Assembly: GCA_003565055.1 (NCBI GenBank)
Contig: PXDM01000154.1
Span: forward strand, 1 to 17,984
Direction: 5' to 3'
Length of the DNA: 17,984 bases
Origin: Paracoccaceae bacterium
GTDB lineage: Bacteria; Pseudomonadota; Alphaproteobacteria; Rhodobacterales; Rhodobacteraceae
Shown here: positions 1 to 6,840 of the stretch, in pieces
Position numbering within the stretch: position 1 is the stretch's first letter
How the letters are laid out: every line of letters starts with the position of its first letter
The notes under the pieces: generated by a model
What the model saw: only the letters and a program-made list of their open reading frames with translations
Database searches by the model: none
What the model was told of the DNA's origin: nothing
Position numbers and translations under genes: made by a program

Positions 1-199
1 CTTCCAGCCAGTAGGGCGGCAGATCGAAGGCCACGCCATTGGTGAAGGGCACCACTTCGGCCCCGGCCCAGTCAGAGCTGCCCGGACAGAACTCGAAACC
101 GCCCGGCAGCGGGGAACAAGCCTCCGAGGTCGCCTGCGCCGATGTGGCCGCAAAAGCGAAAACAAGGCCGATGCAGCCTTTGTGAATGACATCAAACAT
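1..199 (-). CDS. Secreted protein of unknown function, N-terminal part (runs off the window)
   Basis: This is the first 66 codons of a minus-strand gene whose 3' end lies outside the window. The ATG overlaps the stop of the upstream ABC ATPase by 8 bases, so translation is probably coupled. The product starts MFDVIHKGC, has a hydrophobic core (about residues 9-18) and an Ala-x-Ala type site after residue 23 (TSAQA), which is a classic Sec signal peptide. The mature part begins TSEACSPLPGGFEFCPG and contains two cysteines that could form a disulfide in the periplasm. I do not recognise the family. Its position directly behind a LivG-type ATPase suggests a periplasmic accessory protein of the same importer operon, but that is inference from context only. 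Confidence 0.7.
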   Translation of the reverse strand, partial: MFDVIHKGCIGLVFAFAATSAQATSEACSPLPGGFEFCPGSSDWAGAEVVPFTNGVAFDLPPYWLE

Positions 200-989
200 G
201 GCCTTCCTCCTGCACCAATTTGTTTTTCAGACCAGTGCCGAGATAGGCTTCGATCACATCCTCATTGGCTTTGATCTCATCGAGCGTGCCTTGGGCGAGC
301 ACTTTGCCTTCCGCCATGCAGATCACCGGATCGCAAATCCGCCCGATGAAATCCATATCATGCTCGATCACGACGAATGTATAGCCCTGCTCCTTGTTCA
401 GCCGGACAATCGCATCGGCAATCGTGTTCAGCAGCGTGCGGTTCACGCCCGCGCCGACCTCGTCGAGAAAGACGATCTTCGCATCCGTCATCATGGTGCG
501 GCCCAGTTCGAGAAGCTTCTTTTGCCCGCCGGAAATCTGCCCGGCTTTTTCATCAGCGATATGGCTGATGGTCAGAAAATCCAGCACCTTGTCGGCGCGG
601 GCCCGGATGCGCGCTTCTTCGGCCTTGACCTGCGCGCCATGGAACCATGCGGACCACAGATTTTCCCCAGACTGGCCGGGTGGCACCATCATCAGGTTCT
701 CACGCACGGTCATCGAGTGAAATTCATGTGCGATCTGAAATGTGCGCAACAAGCCCTTGGAAAACAAGGTATGCGGCGGAAGTCCGGTGATATCTTCACC
801 TTCCATCAACACGCGCCCCGATGTTGGTGGAAGAACGCCCGCGATCACATTGAAAAGCGTTGTTTTTCCAGCGCCATTCGGGCCAATCAGCCCTGTGATC
901 GAGCCTTTCGCGATCTCAAGCGTTGCCCCGTCCACAGCATGAAACCCGCCGAAATGCTTGTGCAGGTTTTCGACCCGGATCATTGCCAT
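192..989 (-). CDS. Branched-chain amino-acid type ABC transporter ATPase (LivG-like)
   Basis: This is the cytoplasmic ATPase subunit of a HAAT-family importer; it hydrolyses ATP to power uptake of an amino acid or related compound. Visible motifs are Walker A GPNGAGKTT (near residue 36), signature ISGGQKKLLELGR, Walker B KIVFLDE and the H-loop VIEHDM, followed by the LivG-style C-terminus. Three in-frame ATGs lie at 995, 989 and 983. The purine run GAGGGG abuts the first and sits six bases before the second, so 989 is the best start (265 residues). It follows the binding-protein gene after an intercistronic hairpin and overlaps the next gene by 8 bases. After Walker B the usual Pro-Ala-Ala-Gly is Val-Gly-Ala-Gly. 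The permease subunits are not in the window and the substrate cannot be read from the sequence. Confidence 0.93.
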   Translation of the reverse strand: MAMIRVENLHKHFGGFHAVDGATLEIAKGSITGLIGPNGAGKTTLFNVIAGVLPPTSGRVLMEGEDITGLPPHTLFSKGLLRTFQIAHEFHSMTVRENLMMVPPGQSGENLWSAWFHGAQVKAEEARIRARADKVLDFLTISHIADEKAGQISGGQKKLLELGRTMMTDAKIVFLDEVGAGVNRTLLNTIADAIVRLNKEQGYTFVVIEHDMDFIGRICDPVICMAEGKVLAQGTLDEIKANEDVIEAYLGTGLKNKLVQEEGHV

Positions 990-1012
990 CTTCATCCCCT
1001 CGGGCTTGTCGA

Positions 1013-1046
1013 GAAAAGGCCCGGGGGTTTGCGCGCGCCCCGGGCC
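1013..1046 (-). terminator. Intercistronic hairpin with T-run (terminator or attenuator) after the binding-protein gene
   Basis: A perfect 9-bp GC stem, GGCCCGGGG (1018-1026) with CCCCGGGCC (1038-1046), encloses an 11-base loop. On the minus strand it is followed at once by TTTTC. It lies between the stop of the binding-protein gene (1075) and the start of the ATPase gene (989). This is the usual place for a partial terminator or 3' stabilising hairpin that keeps binding-protein mRNA more abundant than the downstream subunits. The T-run is short, so complete termination is unlikely. Confidence 0.6.
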
Positions 1047-1074
1047 AGCAGGATCCTTGCGGATCCGGATCGTG

Positions 1075-2253
1075 TCAGTGGAACTGCACCGTTACGAATT
1101 CGCCATCCTCGATGACGTATTCACGGTAGAACCCGGCGGCTTCACCGGGGCCGACCAGCGTCACATTGGTGGCGCCCATATAATTGATCTCACCACCTTC
1201 GGCGAGGATCTCCAGACCACGCGCCAGATCGCCGGGCAGGATTTCTTCACCGGGGGCGTTGGCGACATTCAGGATATTGGCGGCAATGCCCTCGGGTGTC
1301 GCTTCGCCTGCAGCCTGTGCGGCCAGAGCGAGAAGTGCGGCAGCATCATAGCTCTCGCGCGTGTAGCTTGACTGGCCCTGGAACCCGGCTTCTTCCGCCA
1401 TGTCGTGGAACCGATCCGCGCCTTCGCCATCCGCCCAGGGCACAGTCCCGATGGTGCCCTCGATGCCGGAGCCGACGGATGCGACCAGTTCGTCGCCATA
1501 CATCCCGTCACCGATGAAGAAATTCTCGAACGCACCAAGCTCATAGGCCGTGCGCAGCATCGAGCCGCCCCCGTCGATATAGCCCAGGATCACCAGCGCA
1601 TCGCCCCCGGCGGCCGCGAGCTGTCCGACTTCGGCCGAATAATCGCCACGCGCCTCTTCATGCGCCACTTTCGATGTGATGCTGCCACCGTTCGCGATGA
1701 AGGATTCTTCGAAAGCGTTGGCAAAGCCTGCGCCGTAATCGTTATTGGTGTAGGTCAGGGCCACTTCATTGAAGCCGCGTTCCATGACGATCCCGGCCAG
1801 CACCTCGCCTTGACGGGCGTCCGAGGGCGATGTGCGGAAGAACAACCCGTTCGACTCGACGGTTGTGAAAGCAGGCGAGGTGGCAGACGGTGAGATCATC
1901 GGAACGCCTGCCGACATTGCGACGTTTTGCAGGATCGCCATCGTCACGCCGGAGCAATCCGCGCCCATGATGGCGACGACCCCATCCGACGAGATCAGGC
2001 GCTCGGCTGCGGCTTGCGCGGCGGAGCTGTCAACGCAGGTCGAATCGGCGCGGACCGGAGTGATGGTTTCGCCGCCGAGAAACAGGCCGCTTTCGCTGAT
2101 CTCGCGGAAGGCCAGTTCCGCCCCGTCAGCCATCATCGGCGTGATGGCTTCGATGGGGCCCGTGAAGCCCAGAAGCACACCCATCTTGACCTCAGCTTGC
2201 GCAAGGCCCGCCGAGAAAGCCAGCGCCGTGCTGGCAAGAAGCAGTCTTTTCAT
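1075..2253 (-). CDS. ABC transporter periplasmic substrate-binding protein (Leu/Ile/Val-binding type)
   Basis: This 392-residue protein is the extracytoplasmic ligand receptor of the importer. It starts MKRLLLASTALAFSAGLAQA, a Sec signal peptide with cleavage expected after AQA at residue 20. The mature protein opens EVKMGVLLGFTGP, the first strand of a type-1 periplasmic binding fold (Peripla_BP_6), and keeps the GADCSGVTMA, GVPMISPSATSP and YTNNDYGAGFA segments of LivJ/LivK-like proteins. The reading frame stays open 62 codons upstream, but the signal peptide and the ribosome site GGGAG, eight bases before the ATG, fix the start at 2253. The ATPase gene follows downstream. The ligand is not certain: these proteins bind amino acids, amides or related small molecules. 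Confidence 0.93.
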   Translation of the reverse strand: MKRLLLASTALAFSAGLAQAEVKMGVLLGFTGPIEAITPMMADGAELAFREISESGLFLGGETITPVRADSTCVDSSAAQAAAERLISSDGVVAIMGADCSGVTMAILQNVAMSAGVPMISPSATSPAFTTVESNGLFFRTSPSDARQGEVLAGIVMERGFNEVALTYTNNDYGAGFANAFEESFIANGGSITSKVAHEEARGDYSAEVGQLAAAGGDALVILGYIDGGGSMLRTAYELGAFENFFIGDGMYGDELVASVGSGIEGTIGTVPWADGEGADRFHDMAEEAGFQGQSSYTRESYDAAALLALAAQAAGEATPEGIAANILNVANAPGEEILPGDLARGLEILAEGGEINYMGATNVTLVGPGEAAGFYREYVIEDGEFVTVQFH

Positions 2254-2369
2254 CTGATATCTCCCAATGTTGTTATCGTCAGCCCGCCCTGTCGGATCGC
2301 TCAGACTCCGCGCGCGTGCCCCGGCAGTTTTCCTGCCTTGCTTTCTGCGTAGCATGCGATTTTGCGTTA

Positions 2370-2381
2370 GAAAAGCTTTTC
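2370..2381. promoter_or_regulatory. 12-bp palindrome in the leader of the ABC importer operon
   Basis: GAAAAGCTTTTC is a perfect palindrome about 117 bases upstream of the binding-protein ATG. It lies just downstream of a candidate minus-strand promoter (TTGAAA at 2424-2429, TACAAT at 2399-2404, 19-base spacer). That position would suit a repressor site, but AT-rich 12-mers of this kind also occur by chance. Confidence 0.25.
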
Positions 2382-2398
2382 GAGCAGCAGCGCGCGCG

Positions 2399-2429
2399 AT
2401 TGTAAACGCGCCTTGGCAGGGCATTTCAA
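2399..2429 (-). promoter_or_regulatory. Candidate promoter of the ABC importer operon
   Basis: On the minus strand TTGAAA (five of six matches to TTGACA) is followed after 19 bases by TACAAT (five of six matches to TATAAT). The hexamers are good but the spacer is longer than ideal. The predicted leader is about 140 bases and contains the palindrome at 2370-2381 and a small hairpin (GGCAG/CTGCC, 2323-2337). Confidence 0.3.
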
Positions 2430-2501
2430 TTTTAGGCAAAGCGCTTGCGCGCCCTGCGCAACCAGGTCGCGAAAAGCCTGTGCCATCTGCGCTTTGGGAG
2501 G

Positions 2502-4058
2502 TTATTCCAGCTCGATCGTGCCGGGCGGTTTGGAGGTGCAGTCGTAGAAGACGCGATTGATTCCGCGCACTTCGTTGATGATCCGCGTTGCGGTCTCGCC
2601 AAGGAAATCGTGGCTGAACGGGAAATAATCCGCCGTCATCCCATCGACGCTGGTGACCGCGCGCAAGGCCAGCGCGTAATCATAGGTCCGCCCGTCGCCC
2701 ATCACACCGACTGTCCGCATCGGAAGGATCGCGGCGAAAGCCTGCCAGATCTCATCATAGAGCCCGTGTTTGCGGATCTGGTCGATATAGACGGCATCGG
2801 CCTTGCGCAGAATGTCGAGCTTGTCGCGCGTGATTTCGCCCGGACAGCGGATCGCAAGACCGGGGCCGGGGAAGGGGTGGCGACCGATGAAGCGCTCGGG
2901 CAGGCCCAGCTCGCGGCCCAAGGCGCGCACTTCGTCCTTGAAAAGCTCCCGCAGCGGCTCGACCAGTTTCAGACCCATCTTTTCGGGCAAGCCACCGACA
3001 TTATGGTGTGATTTGATCGTGACCGACGGCCCGCCGGAGAAACTCACCGATTCGATCACATCCGGGTACAGCGTGCCTTGCGCGAGAAATTCCGCGCCCT
3101 CGATCTCGCTCGCGTATTTCTGGAACACCTCGATGAACAATCTGCCGATGATCTTGCGCTTTGTTTCGGGATCGGAGACGCCCTCCAACTCACCCAGAAA
3201 CAGATCGGCCTCATCAGCATGGATCAGCGGGATGTTGTAAGTGTCGCGGAACATCGAGACGACCTCATCGGCCTCGTTGAGGCGCAAGAGGCCGTGATCG
3301 ACGAAGACGCAGGTCAGTTGATCGCCGATGGCTTCATGGATCAGCACGGCCGCGACCGAGGAATCAACGCCGCCGGACAGGCCGCAAATCACCTGCTTGT
3401 CGCCCACCTGCGCGCGGATTTTCGCAATCGCTTCCTCGCGGTAGCTGGCCATCGACCAATCGCCCGTGAACCCCGCCAGCCGCACGAAATTCTCATAGAG
3501 TTTTGCGCCGCGCGGCGTGTGATGAACCTCCGGGTGGAACTGGACCGCGAAGAAATTGCGCGCCACATCCGCCGTGATCGCGAAGGGCGCGCCGGGCGAG
3601 GTGCCATAGACCTCGAAGCCGGGCGCGATGCGGCTGACATGATCGCCATGGCTCATCCAGACCTGTTCCGGGCCTGCGGCGAACCAGTCCTCCAAGAGCG
3701 GCAGGGGCGCGCCTGCGGGCGAGACCAGTGCGCGGCCGAATTCCGCAGTGCCATCGCCGCTTTCCACGAGCCCGCCGAGTTCCTGCATCATGACCTGCTG
3801 GCCGTAGCAGATGCCGAGAATCGGCACGCCCAGGCTGAAGGCGCGGGCAGGCGGGCGGGGCGAGCCCGCGCGTGTGACCGAATCCGGCCCGCCCGAGAAA
3901 ATGATCGCTTTGGGCGCGAAGCTGTCGAGGAACGCGTCATCGACCCGGTTGTAGGGATGGATTTCGCAATAGACACTCAACTCACGCAGGCGCCGCGCGA
4001 TTAGCTGCGTGACCTGGCTGCCGAAGTCGATGATCAGGAGGCGTTCATGTATGCTCAT
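2502..4058 (-). CDS. guaA: GMP synthase (glutamine-hydrolysing)
   Basis: Converts XMP, glutamine and ATP to GMP in the cytoplasm, the last step of guanine nucleotide synthesis. The 518-residue product has the full two-part layout. The class-I glutamine amidotransferase domain has nucleophile C84 in GICYGQQ and H175/E177 in FHPEVHH. The ATP-pyrophosphatase domain has P-loop SGGVDSS at 228-234. The dimerisation domain contains HPFPGPGLAIR and the typical end TSKPPGTIELE. Length and motifs are normal. The ATG at 4058 has no visible Shine-Dalgarno sequence, and a -10-like hexamer ends only six bases before it, so the transcript may be leaderless. The glycerate kinase gene ends 40 bases upstream on the same strand. 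Confidence 0.98.
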   Translation of the reverse strand: MSIHERLLIIDFGSQVTQLIARRLRELSVYCEIHPYNRVDDAFLDSFAPKAIIFSGGPDSVTRAGSPRPPARAFSLGVPILGICYGQQVMMQELGGLVESGDGTAEFGRALVSPAGAPLPLLEDWFAAGPEQVWMSHGDHVSRIAPGFEVYGTSPGAPFAITADVARNFFAVQFHPEVHHTPRGAKLYENFVRLAGFTGDWSMASYREEAIAKIRAQVGDKQVICGLSGGVDSSVAAVLIHEAIGDQLTCVFVDHGLLRLNEADEVVSMFRDTYNIPLIHADEADLFLGELEGVSDPETKRKIIGRLFIEVFQKYASEIEGAEFLAQGTLYPDVIESVSFSGGPSVTIKSHHNVGGLPEKMGLKLVEPLRELFKDEVRALGRELGLPERFIGRHPFPGPGLAIRCPGEITRDKLDILRKADAVYIDQIRKHGLYDEIWQAFAAILPMRTVGVMGDGRTYDYALALRAVTSVDGMTADYFPFSHDFLGETATRIINEVRGINRVFYDCTSKPPGTIELE

Positions 4059-4064
4059 GACGCG

Positions 4065-4093
4065 TCTTTAGGTCAGGCTCGCGCGCCTCGCAA
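4065..4093 (-). promoter_or_regulatory. Candidate guaA promoter giving a leaderless transcript
   Basis: On the minus strand TTGCGA (4088-4093) and TAAAGA (4065-4070) are separated by exactly 17 bases. The start point expected seven bases past the -10 element is the A of the guaA ATG at 4058. The hexamers match consensus at only four and three positions, so the main support is the spacing plus the absence of a ribosome site. Confidence 0.35.
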
Positions 4094-4098
4094 GAGGA

Positions 4099-5310
4099 TC
4101 ACTTGTCCACCGAGAGGATTTGCAGATCGGCGACATTCGTGCCGGTGCCGCCCGTGATCAGCAGATCGCCTGCAAGCTCCAGCGCGGCGAAGCTGTCATT
4201 ATTGGCGAGCAGCGCCACCGGATCGCCGCCCTTCATGCGGATGCGCGCGCAAGTGTCGCCATCGACAATCGCTCCCGCGGCCTCAGTCGGGCCGTCGCGC
4301 CCGTCCGTGCCGGCCGACAGGAAGCGCCAGCCCGCTTGCCCGTCGAGCGCCAGCGCCACGCGCAGGGCCAGTTCCTGATTGCGCCCGCCGCGCCCGGAGC
4401 CGCGCAGGGTCACTGTCGTCTCGCCGCCCATCAGCGTCAGACCTGGGCCAGTGCGCAGTCGCGCGACCACGCGCTGCGCGGCCTCAGTCACATCCCCGAC
4501 CAGCGGCTCGGGATCGCGCAGAGCGTCCTTGCGGGCCGCTGCCATCGCGTCGAGCGATTTCGCGTTTGAGCCGATGAGGATGTTGCGCGCCTCGGGTAAG
4601 GCCGCGTCCGTCTCGGGACGGGTGAGGGCCGCACGGGCCTGCTCGGGCAGGCGGTCCCAGAGCTGTGCCTTGTGCAAAAGGTCCACGGCTTGGGCGCGCG
4701 GCAGAAGCGGTGCAGCGGTGGGGCCGGAGGCGATGGCGCGCAGATCGTCGCCGATCACATCGGAGAGGATCAGCGCAGTGACCGGGGCAGGCGCGGCGCG
4801 ACGCAGGAAGCCACCGCCCTTGAGCTGCGACAGGTGCTGGCGCACAGCGTTCATCGCGGTGATATCGAGCCCGGCAGCAAGCAGCAGACGGCTGACCTCG
4901 GCTTTGTCGGACAGGCTCAGCCCCGGCACAGGGGCGGGCAGGAGGGCCGAAGCCCCGCCAGAGACCAGTGCCAGAACCCTGTCCTGCGCAGTGGTTTTGT
5001 CCAAGATTTTCATCACCGCGCGGCCTGCGCGCAGTCCGCGTTCATCGGGGACAGGATGCGCGGCGGTGAACACTTCGGCCCCGGCGACCGGCGCGGCATT
5101 TTCGGGATTGGTCACGACAAGCGCATGGCGCGGCGCGGGCAGGTGGTCGAGCGCGGCGCGGGCCATCGCGCAGGCAGCCTTGCCGAAGGCGATCACATGG
5201 CTGGGCGCAAGGCCGGGGCATTGCGACAGTCCGCTGATGACGGCCTGCGCCGGGTCGGCGGCGTGCACGCCGATCTTGAACAAGGCTGACATCTCGTCAC
5301 GGCTGAGCAT
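4099..5310 (-). CDS. ttuD: Glycerate 2-kinase (MOFRL family, TtuD/GckA type)
   Basis: Phosphorylates D-glycerate to 2-phosphoglycerate with ATP, feeding tartrate, glyoxylate or serine-cycle carbon into glycolysis. The 403-residue product fits the family. It has an N-terminal DUF4147 part (HVIAFGKAACAMA, ALVSGGASALLPAPVPGLSL, QLKGGG) and a C-terminal MOFRL part (LTLMGGETTVTLRGSGRGGRNQE split over the hinge, FLSAGTDGRDGPTEAAGA, ITGGTGTNVADLQ). The open frame extends to 5547, but the family start MLSRDEMSALF at 5310 has the ribosome site AAAGGGA six bases upstream, and the extension would run into the divergent fabG. It is divergent from fabG (124-base gap) and 40 bases ahead of guaA. The usual glyoxylate-pathway partners are absent here. 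Confidence 0.92.
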   Translation of the reverse strand: MLSRDEMSALFKIGVHAADPAQAVISGLSQCPGLAPSHVIAFGKAACAMARAALDHLPAPRHALVVTNPENAAPVAGAEVFTAAHPVPDERGLRAGRAVMKILDKTTAQDRVLALVSGGASALLPAPVPGLSLSDKAEVSRLLLAAGLDITAMNAVRQHLSQLKGGGFLRRAAPAPVTALILSDVIGDDLRAIASGPTAAPLLPRAQAVDLLHKAQLWDRLPEQARAALTRPETDAALPEARNILIGSNAKSLDAMAAARKDALRDPEPLVGDVTEAAQRVVARLRTGPGLTLMGGETTVTLRGSGRGGRNQELALRVALALDGQAGWRFLSAGTDGRDGPTEAAGAIVDGDTCARIRMKGGDPVALLANNDSFAALELAGDLLITGGTGTNVADLQILSVDK

Positions 5311-5364
5311 GATCGTCCCTTTCGCCAATGCGCGACACAAAGCAGAGCCGCAAGGGTTTGGCAA

Positions 5365-5393
5365 TGGCGCTGCGCGGCGCAGCTTGGTATAGA
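5365..5393 (+). promoter_or_regulatory. Weak candidate fabG promoter
   Basis: In the 124-base divergent gap, TATAGA (5388-5393) lies 17 bases after TGGCGC (5365-5370). The -10 hexamer has four consensus matches and the -35 only three. A start near 5400 would give a leader of about 35 bases before the fabG ATG. Some promoter is expected here because the neighbouring gene is divergent. Confidence 0.28.
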
Positions 5394-5434
5394 GCGCGGC
5401 GAAACGCAGATTGAGGCGCAGGAAAGGACTTGGC

Positions 5435-6172
5435 ATGTTTGATCTGACAGGAAAAACCGCATTGGTGACAGGGGCCTCTGGCGGCATTGGCGCGGCGATT
5501 GCGCGCGCGCTGCACGGGGCAGGCGCGACGGTTGCCTTGTCGGGCACCCGCGAAGCGCCCTTGCTGGCGCTCGCGGAAGAGTTGGGAACGCGCGCCTATG
5601 TCACGCCCTGCAATCTGTCGGATCCGGAAGCTGTAGACGCCCTGCCGAAAGTCGCGACGGAGGCGATGGGCGGGCTCGATATTCTGGTCAACAATGCCGG
5701 GATCACGCGCGACACGCTGATGATGCGCATGTCGGATGCGCAATGGGCCGAGGTGCTGGATGTGAATCTCACTGCCTCGATGCGGCTGATGCGGGGGGCG
5801 CTGCGCGGCATGATGAAGGCGCGCTGGGGGCGGATCGTGAATATCTCCTCTGTGGTGGGCGCGACGGGCAATCCGGGGCAGGCGAATTACGTCGCCTCCA
5901 AGGCGGGGCTGGTGGGGCTGTCAAAAGCGCTGGCGCAGGAAGTCGCCTCGCGCGGGATCACGGTCAACTGCGTGGCGCCGGGCTTCATCGCAACGCCCAT
6001 GACCGAGGCGCTGACCGACGCGCAGCAATCCGCGATCAATGCCCGCATCCCGGCAGGGCGCATGGGGACACCAGAGGACATCGCGGCGGCGACACTCTAT
6101 CTCAGCAGCCCGGAGGCGGCATATGTCACCGGTGCGGTCCTGCATGTGAATGGCGGCATGGCGATGGTCTGA
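5435..6172 (+). CDS. fabG: 3-oxoacyl-[acyl-carrier-protein] reductase
   Basis: Reduces 3-oxoacyl-ACP to 3-hydroxyacyl-ACP with NADPH, the first reduction of each fatty-acid elongation round. This is a 245-residue classical short-chain dehydrogenase. The nucleotide-binding motif TGASGGIG is at 12-19, NNAG is in the middle, the catalytic Ser is in NISSVVG, the Tyr-x-x-x-Lys is in YVASKAG, and VNCVAPGFIATPMT follows. The frame is open from a TTG at 5411, but MFDLTGKTALVTGA at 5435 is the family start and has GGAAAGGA upstream. It leads the cluster fabG-acpP-fabF-mltG. The malonyl-ACP transacylase gene fabD, often directly upstream, is absent; a divergent glycerate kinase gene is there instead. 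Confidence 0.97.
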   Translation: MFDLTGKTALVTGASGGIGAAIARALHGAGATVALSGTREAPLLALAEELGTRAYVTPCNLSDPEAVDALPKVATEAMGGLDILVNNAGITRDTLMMRMSDAQWAEVLDVNLTASMRLMRGALRGMMKARWGRIVNISSVVGATGNPGQANYVASKAGLVGLSKALAQEVASRGITVNCVAPGFIATPMTEALTDAQQSAINARIPAGRMGTPEDIAAATLYLSSPEAAYVTGAVLHVNGGMAMV

Positions 6173-6173
6173 G

Positions 6174-6192
6174 CGCACAAATGATTTGTGCG
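6174..6192. promoter_or_regulatory. 19-bp perfect palindrome between fabG and acpP
   Basis: CGCACAAAT-G-ATTTGTGCG begins two bases after the fabG stop codon. It has nine perfect base pairs around a single central base, a geometry typical of a dimeric regulator site. Its right half overlaps the -35 position of the extended -10 promoter at 6205-6213. It could instead fold as a 7-bp hairpin at the end of the fabG message, but no T-run follows, so an intrinsic terminator is unlikely. Confidence 0.5.
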
Positions 6193-6204
6193 TGGCGGGG
6201 CGTG

Positions 6205-6213
6205 TGCTATAGG
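6205..6213 (+). promoter_or_regulatory. Candidate extended -10 promoter for acpP
   Basis: TGC-TATAGG is an extended -10 element with four of six matches to TATAAT. The -35 position (6185-6190) is poor and falls inside the 19-bp palindrome, which suits a regulator-dependent promoter. It would give acpP a leader of about 130 bases. Confidence 0.4.
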
Positions 6214-6246
6214 CAGCGGGGTCGCGTCAGGCGGGCAGCAGAGGTC

Positions 6247-6275
6247 TTGACCTGCCGTGACAATCTGCCTAAAGG
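6247..6275 (+). promoter_or_regulatory. Second candidate acpP promoter
   Basis: TTGACC (6247-6252, five of six matches) is followed after 17 bases by TAAAGG (6270-6275, three of six). It would start transcription near 6282 with a leader of about 70 bases. That leader contains a small hairpin, GCCGC-GAA-GCGGC (6321-6333), just before the acpP ribosome site. acpP is normally expressed at a very high level, so two promoters would be reasonable. Confidence 0.35.
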
Positions 6276-6352
6276 GCGCGGACGACTTGCCGCGATCTGT
6301 GGCGGACGAGGGAATTTCAGGCCGCGAAGCGGCAAAACCTGAGGGGAAGAAC

Positions 6353-6586
6353 ATGAGCGATATCGCGGATCGTGTGAAAAAGATCGTGGTCGAGCATCTG
6401 GGCGTTGACGAAGGCAAGATCACCGAGGGCGCGTCCTTCATTGACGATCTGGGCGCAGACAGCCTTGACACGGTCGAGTTGGTCATGGCGTTTGAAGAGG
6501 AATTCGGCATCGAAATCCCCGACGATGCAGCAGAGAACATCCAGACCTTTGGCGATGCGGTGAAATTCATCAGCGAAGCCAGCTGA
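6353..6586 (+). CDS. acpP: Acyl carrier protein
   Basis: Carries growing acyl chains as thioesters on a 4'-phosphopantetheine arm and serves FabG, FabF and lipid synthesis. The 77-residue acidic protein MSDIADRVKKIVVEHLGV has the invariant attachment site in GADSLDTVEL, with Ser37 modified, followed by EEEFGIEIPDD of helix III. Length and sequence are canonical. The frame stays open upstream to 6257, but the ribosome site GAGGGGAAG six bases before the ATG at 6353 and the family N-terminus fix the start. It lies between fabG (180-base gap carrying promoter-like elements) and fabF, and is cut off from fabF by a strong terminator. Confidence 0.98.
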   Translation: MSDIADRVKKIVVEHLGVDEGKITEGASFIDDLGADSLDTVELVMAFEEEFGIEIPDDAAENIQTFGDAVKFISEAS

Positions 6587-6612
6587 GCGGAGACCGATCG
6601 GCATCTGTTCTG

Positions 6613-6641
6613 AACGCCATCCCCTTTGGGATGGCGTTTTT
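6613..6641 (+). terminator. Intrinsic terminator after acpP
   Basis: AACGCCATCCC (6613-6623) pairs perfectly with GGGATGGCGTT (6628-6638) around a CTTT loop, and the run continues to five Ts by 6641. It starts 27 bases after the acpP stop. It explains how acpP can be made as a short abundant message separate from fabF. The rest of the gap to fabF (6642-6840) shows no convincing promoter, although one is expected. Confidence 0.9.
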
Positions 6642-6840
6642 CGTTCCAATGCGTCCTGCAATCTGCGGATCAACGCTGGAATGCGTATCCTGCCTGACGG
6701 AACCCGACCCTGAACAAGATCGCCTCAAGGCCAGGCGATTTCAGCGAGACTTCGCAACTGACAGGGGCGAGACCCTTCCCCCGCCACGAAAATCCCGGTA
6801 TCACCCGAGGCAGATGCTAGGTTGAATCCACGAGGGCAGA

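Noticed and set aside
1051..1066. Two GGATCC copies four bases apart after the binding-protein gene
   Set aside because: Short, and no T-run or regulatory context; the hairpin next to it explains the region better.
2445..2461. TTGCGC-N5-GCGCAA hairpin as a guaA terminator
   Set aside because: No T-run follows on the minus strand, so intrinsic termination is not supported.
2254..2501. Possible riboswitch in the long leader of the ABC importer operon
   Set aside because: No conserved riboswitch core was recognised; only a small hairpin and a palindrome are visible.
5297..5743. Open minus-strand frame over the start of fabG and the divergent gap
   Set aside because: It overlaps fabG antisense and the true start of the glycerate kinase in another frame; no domain seen.
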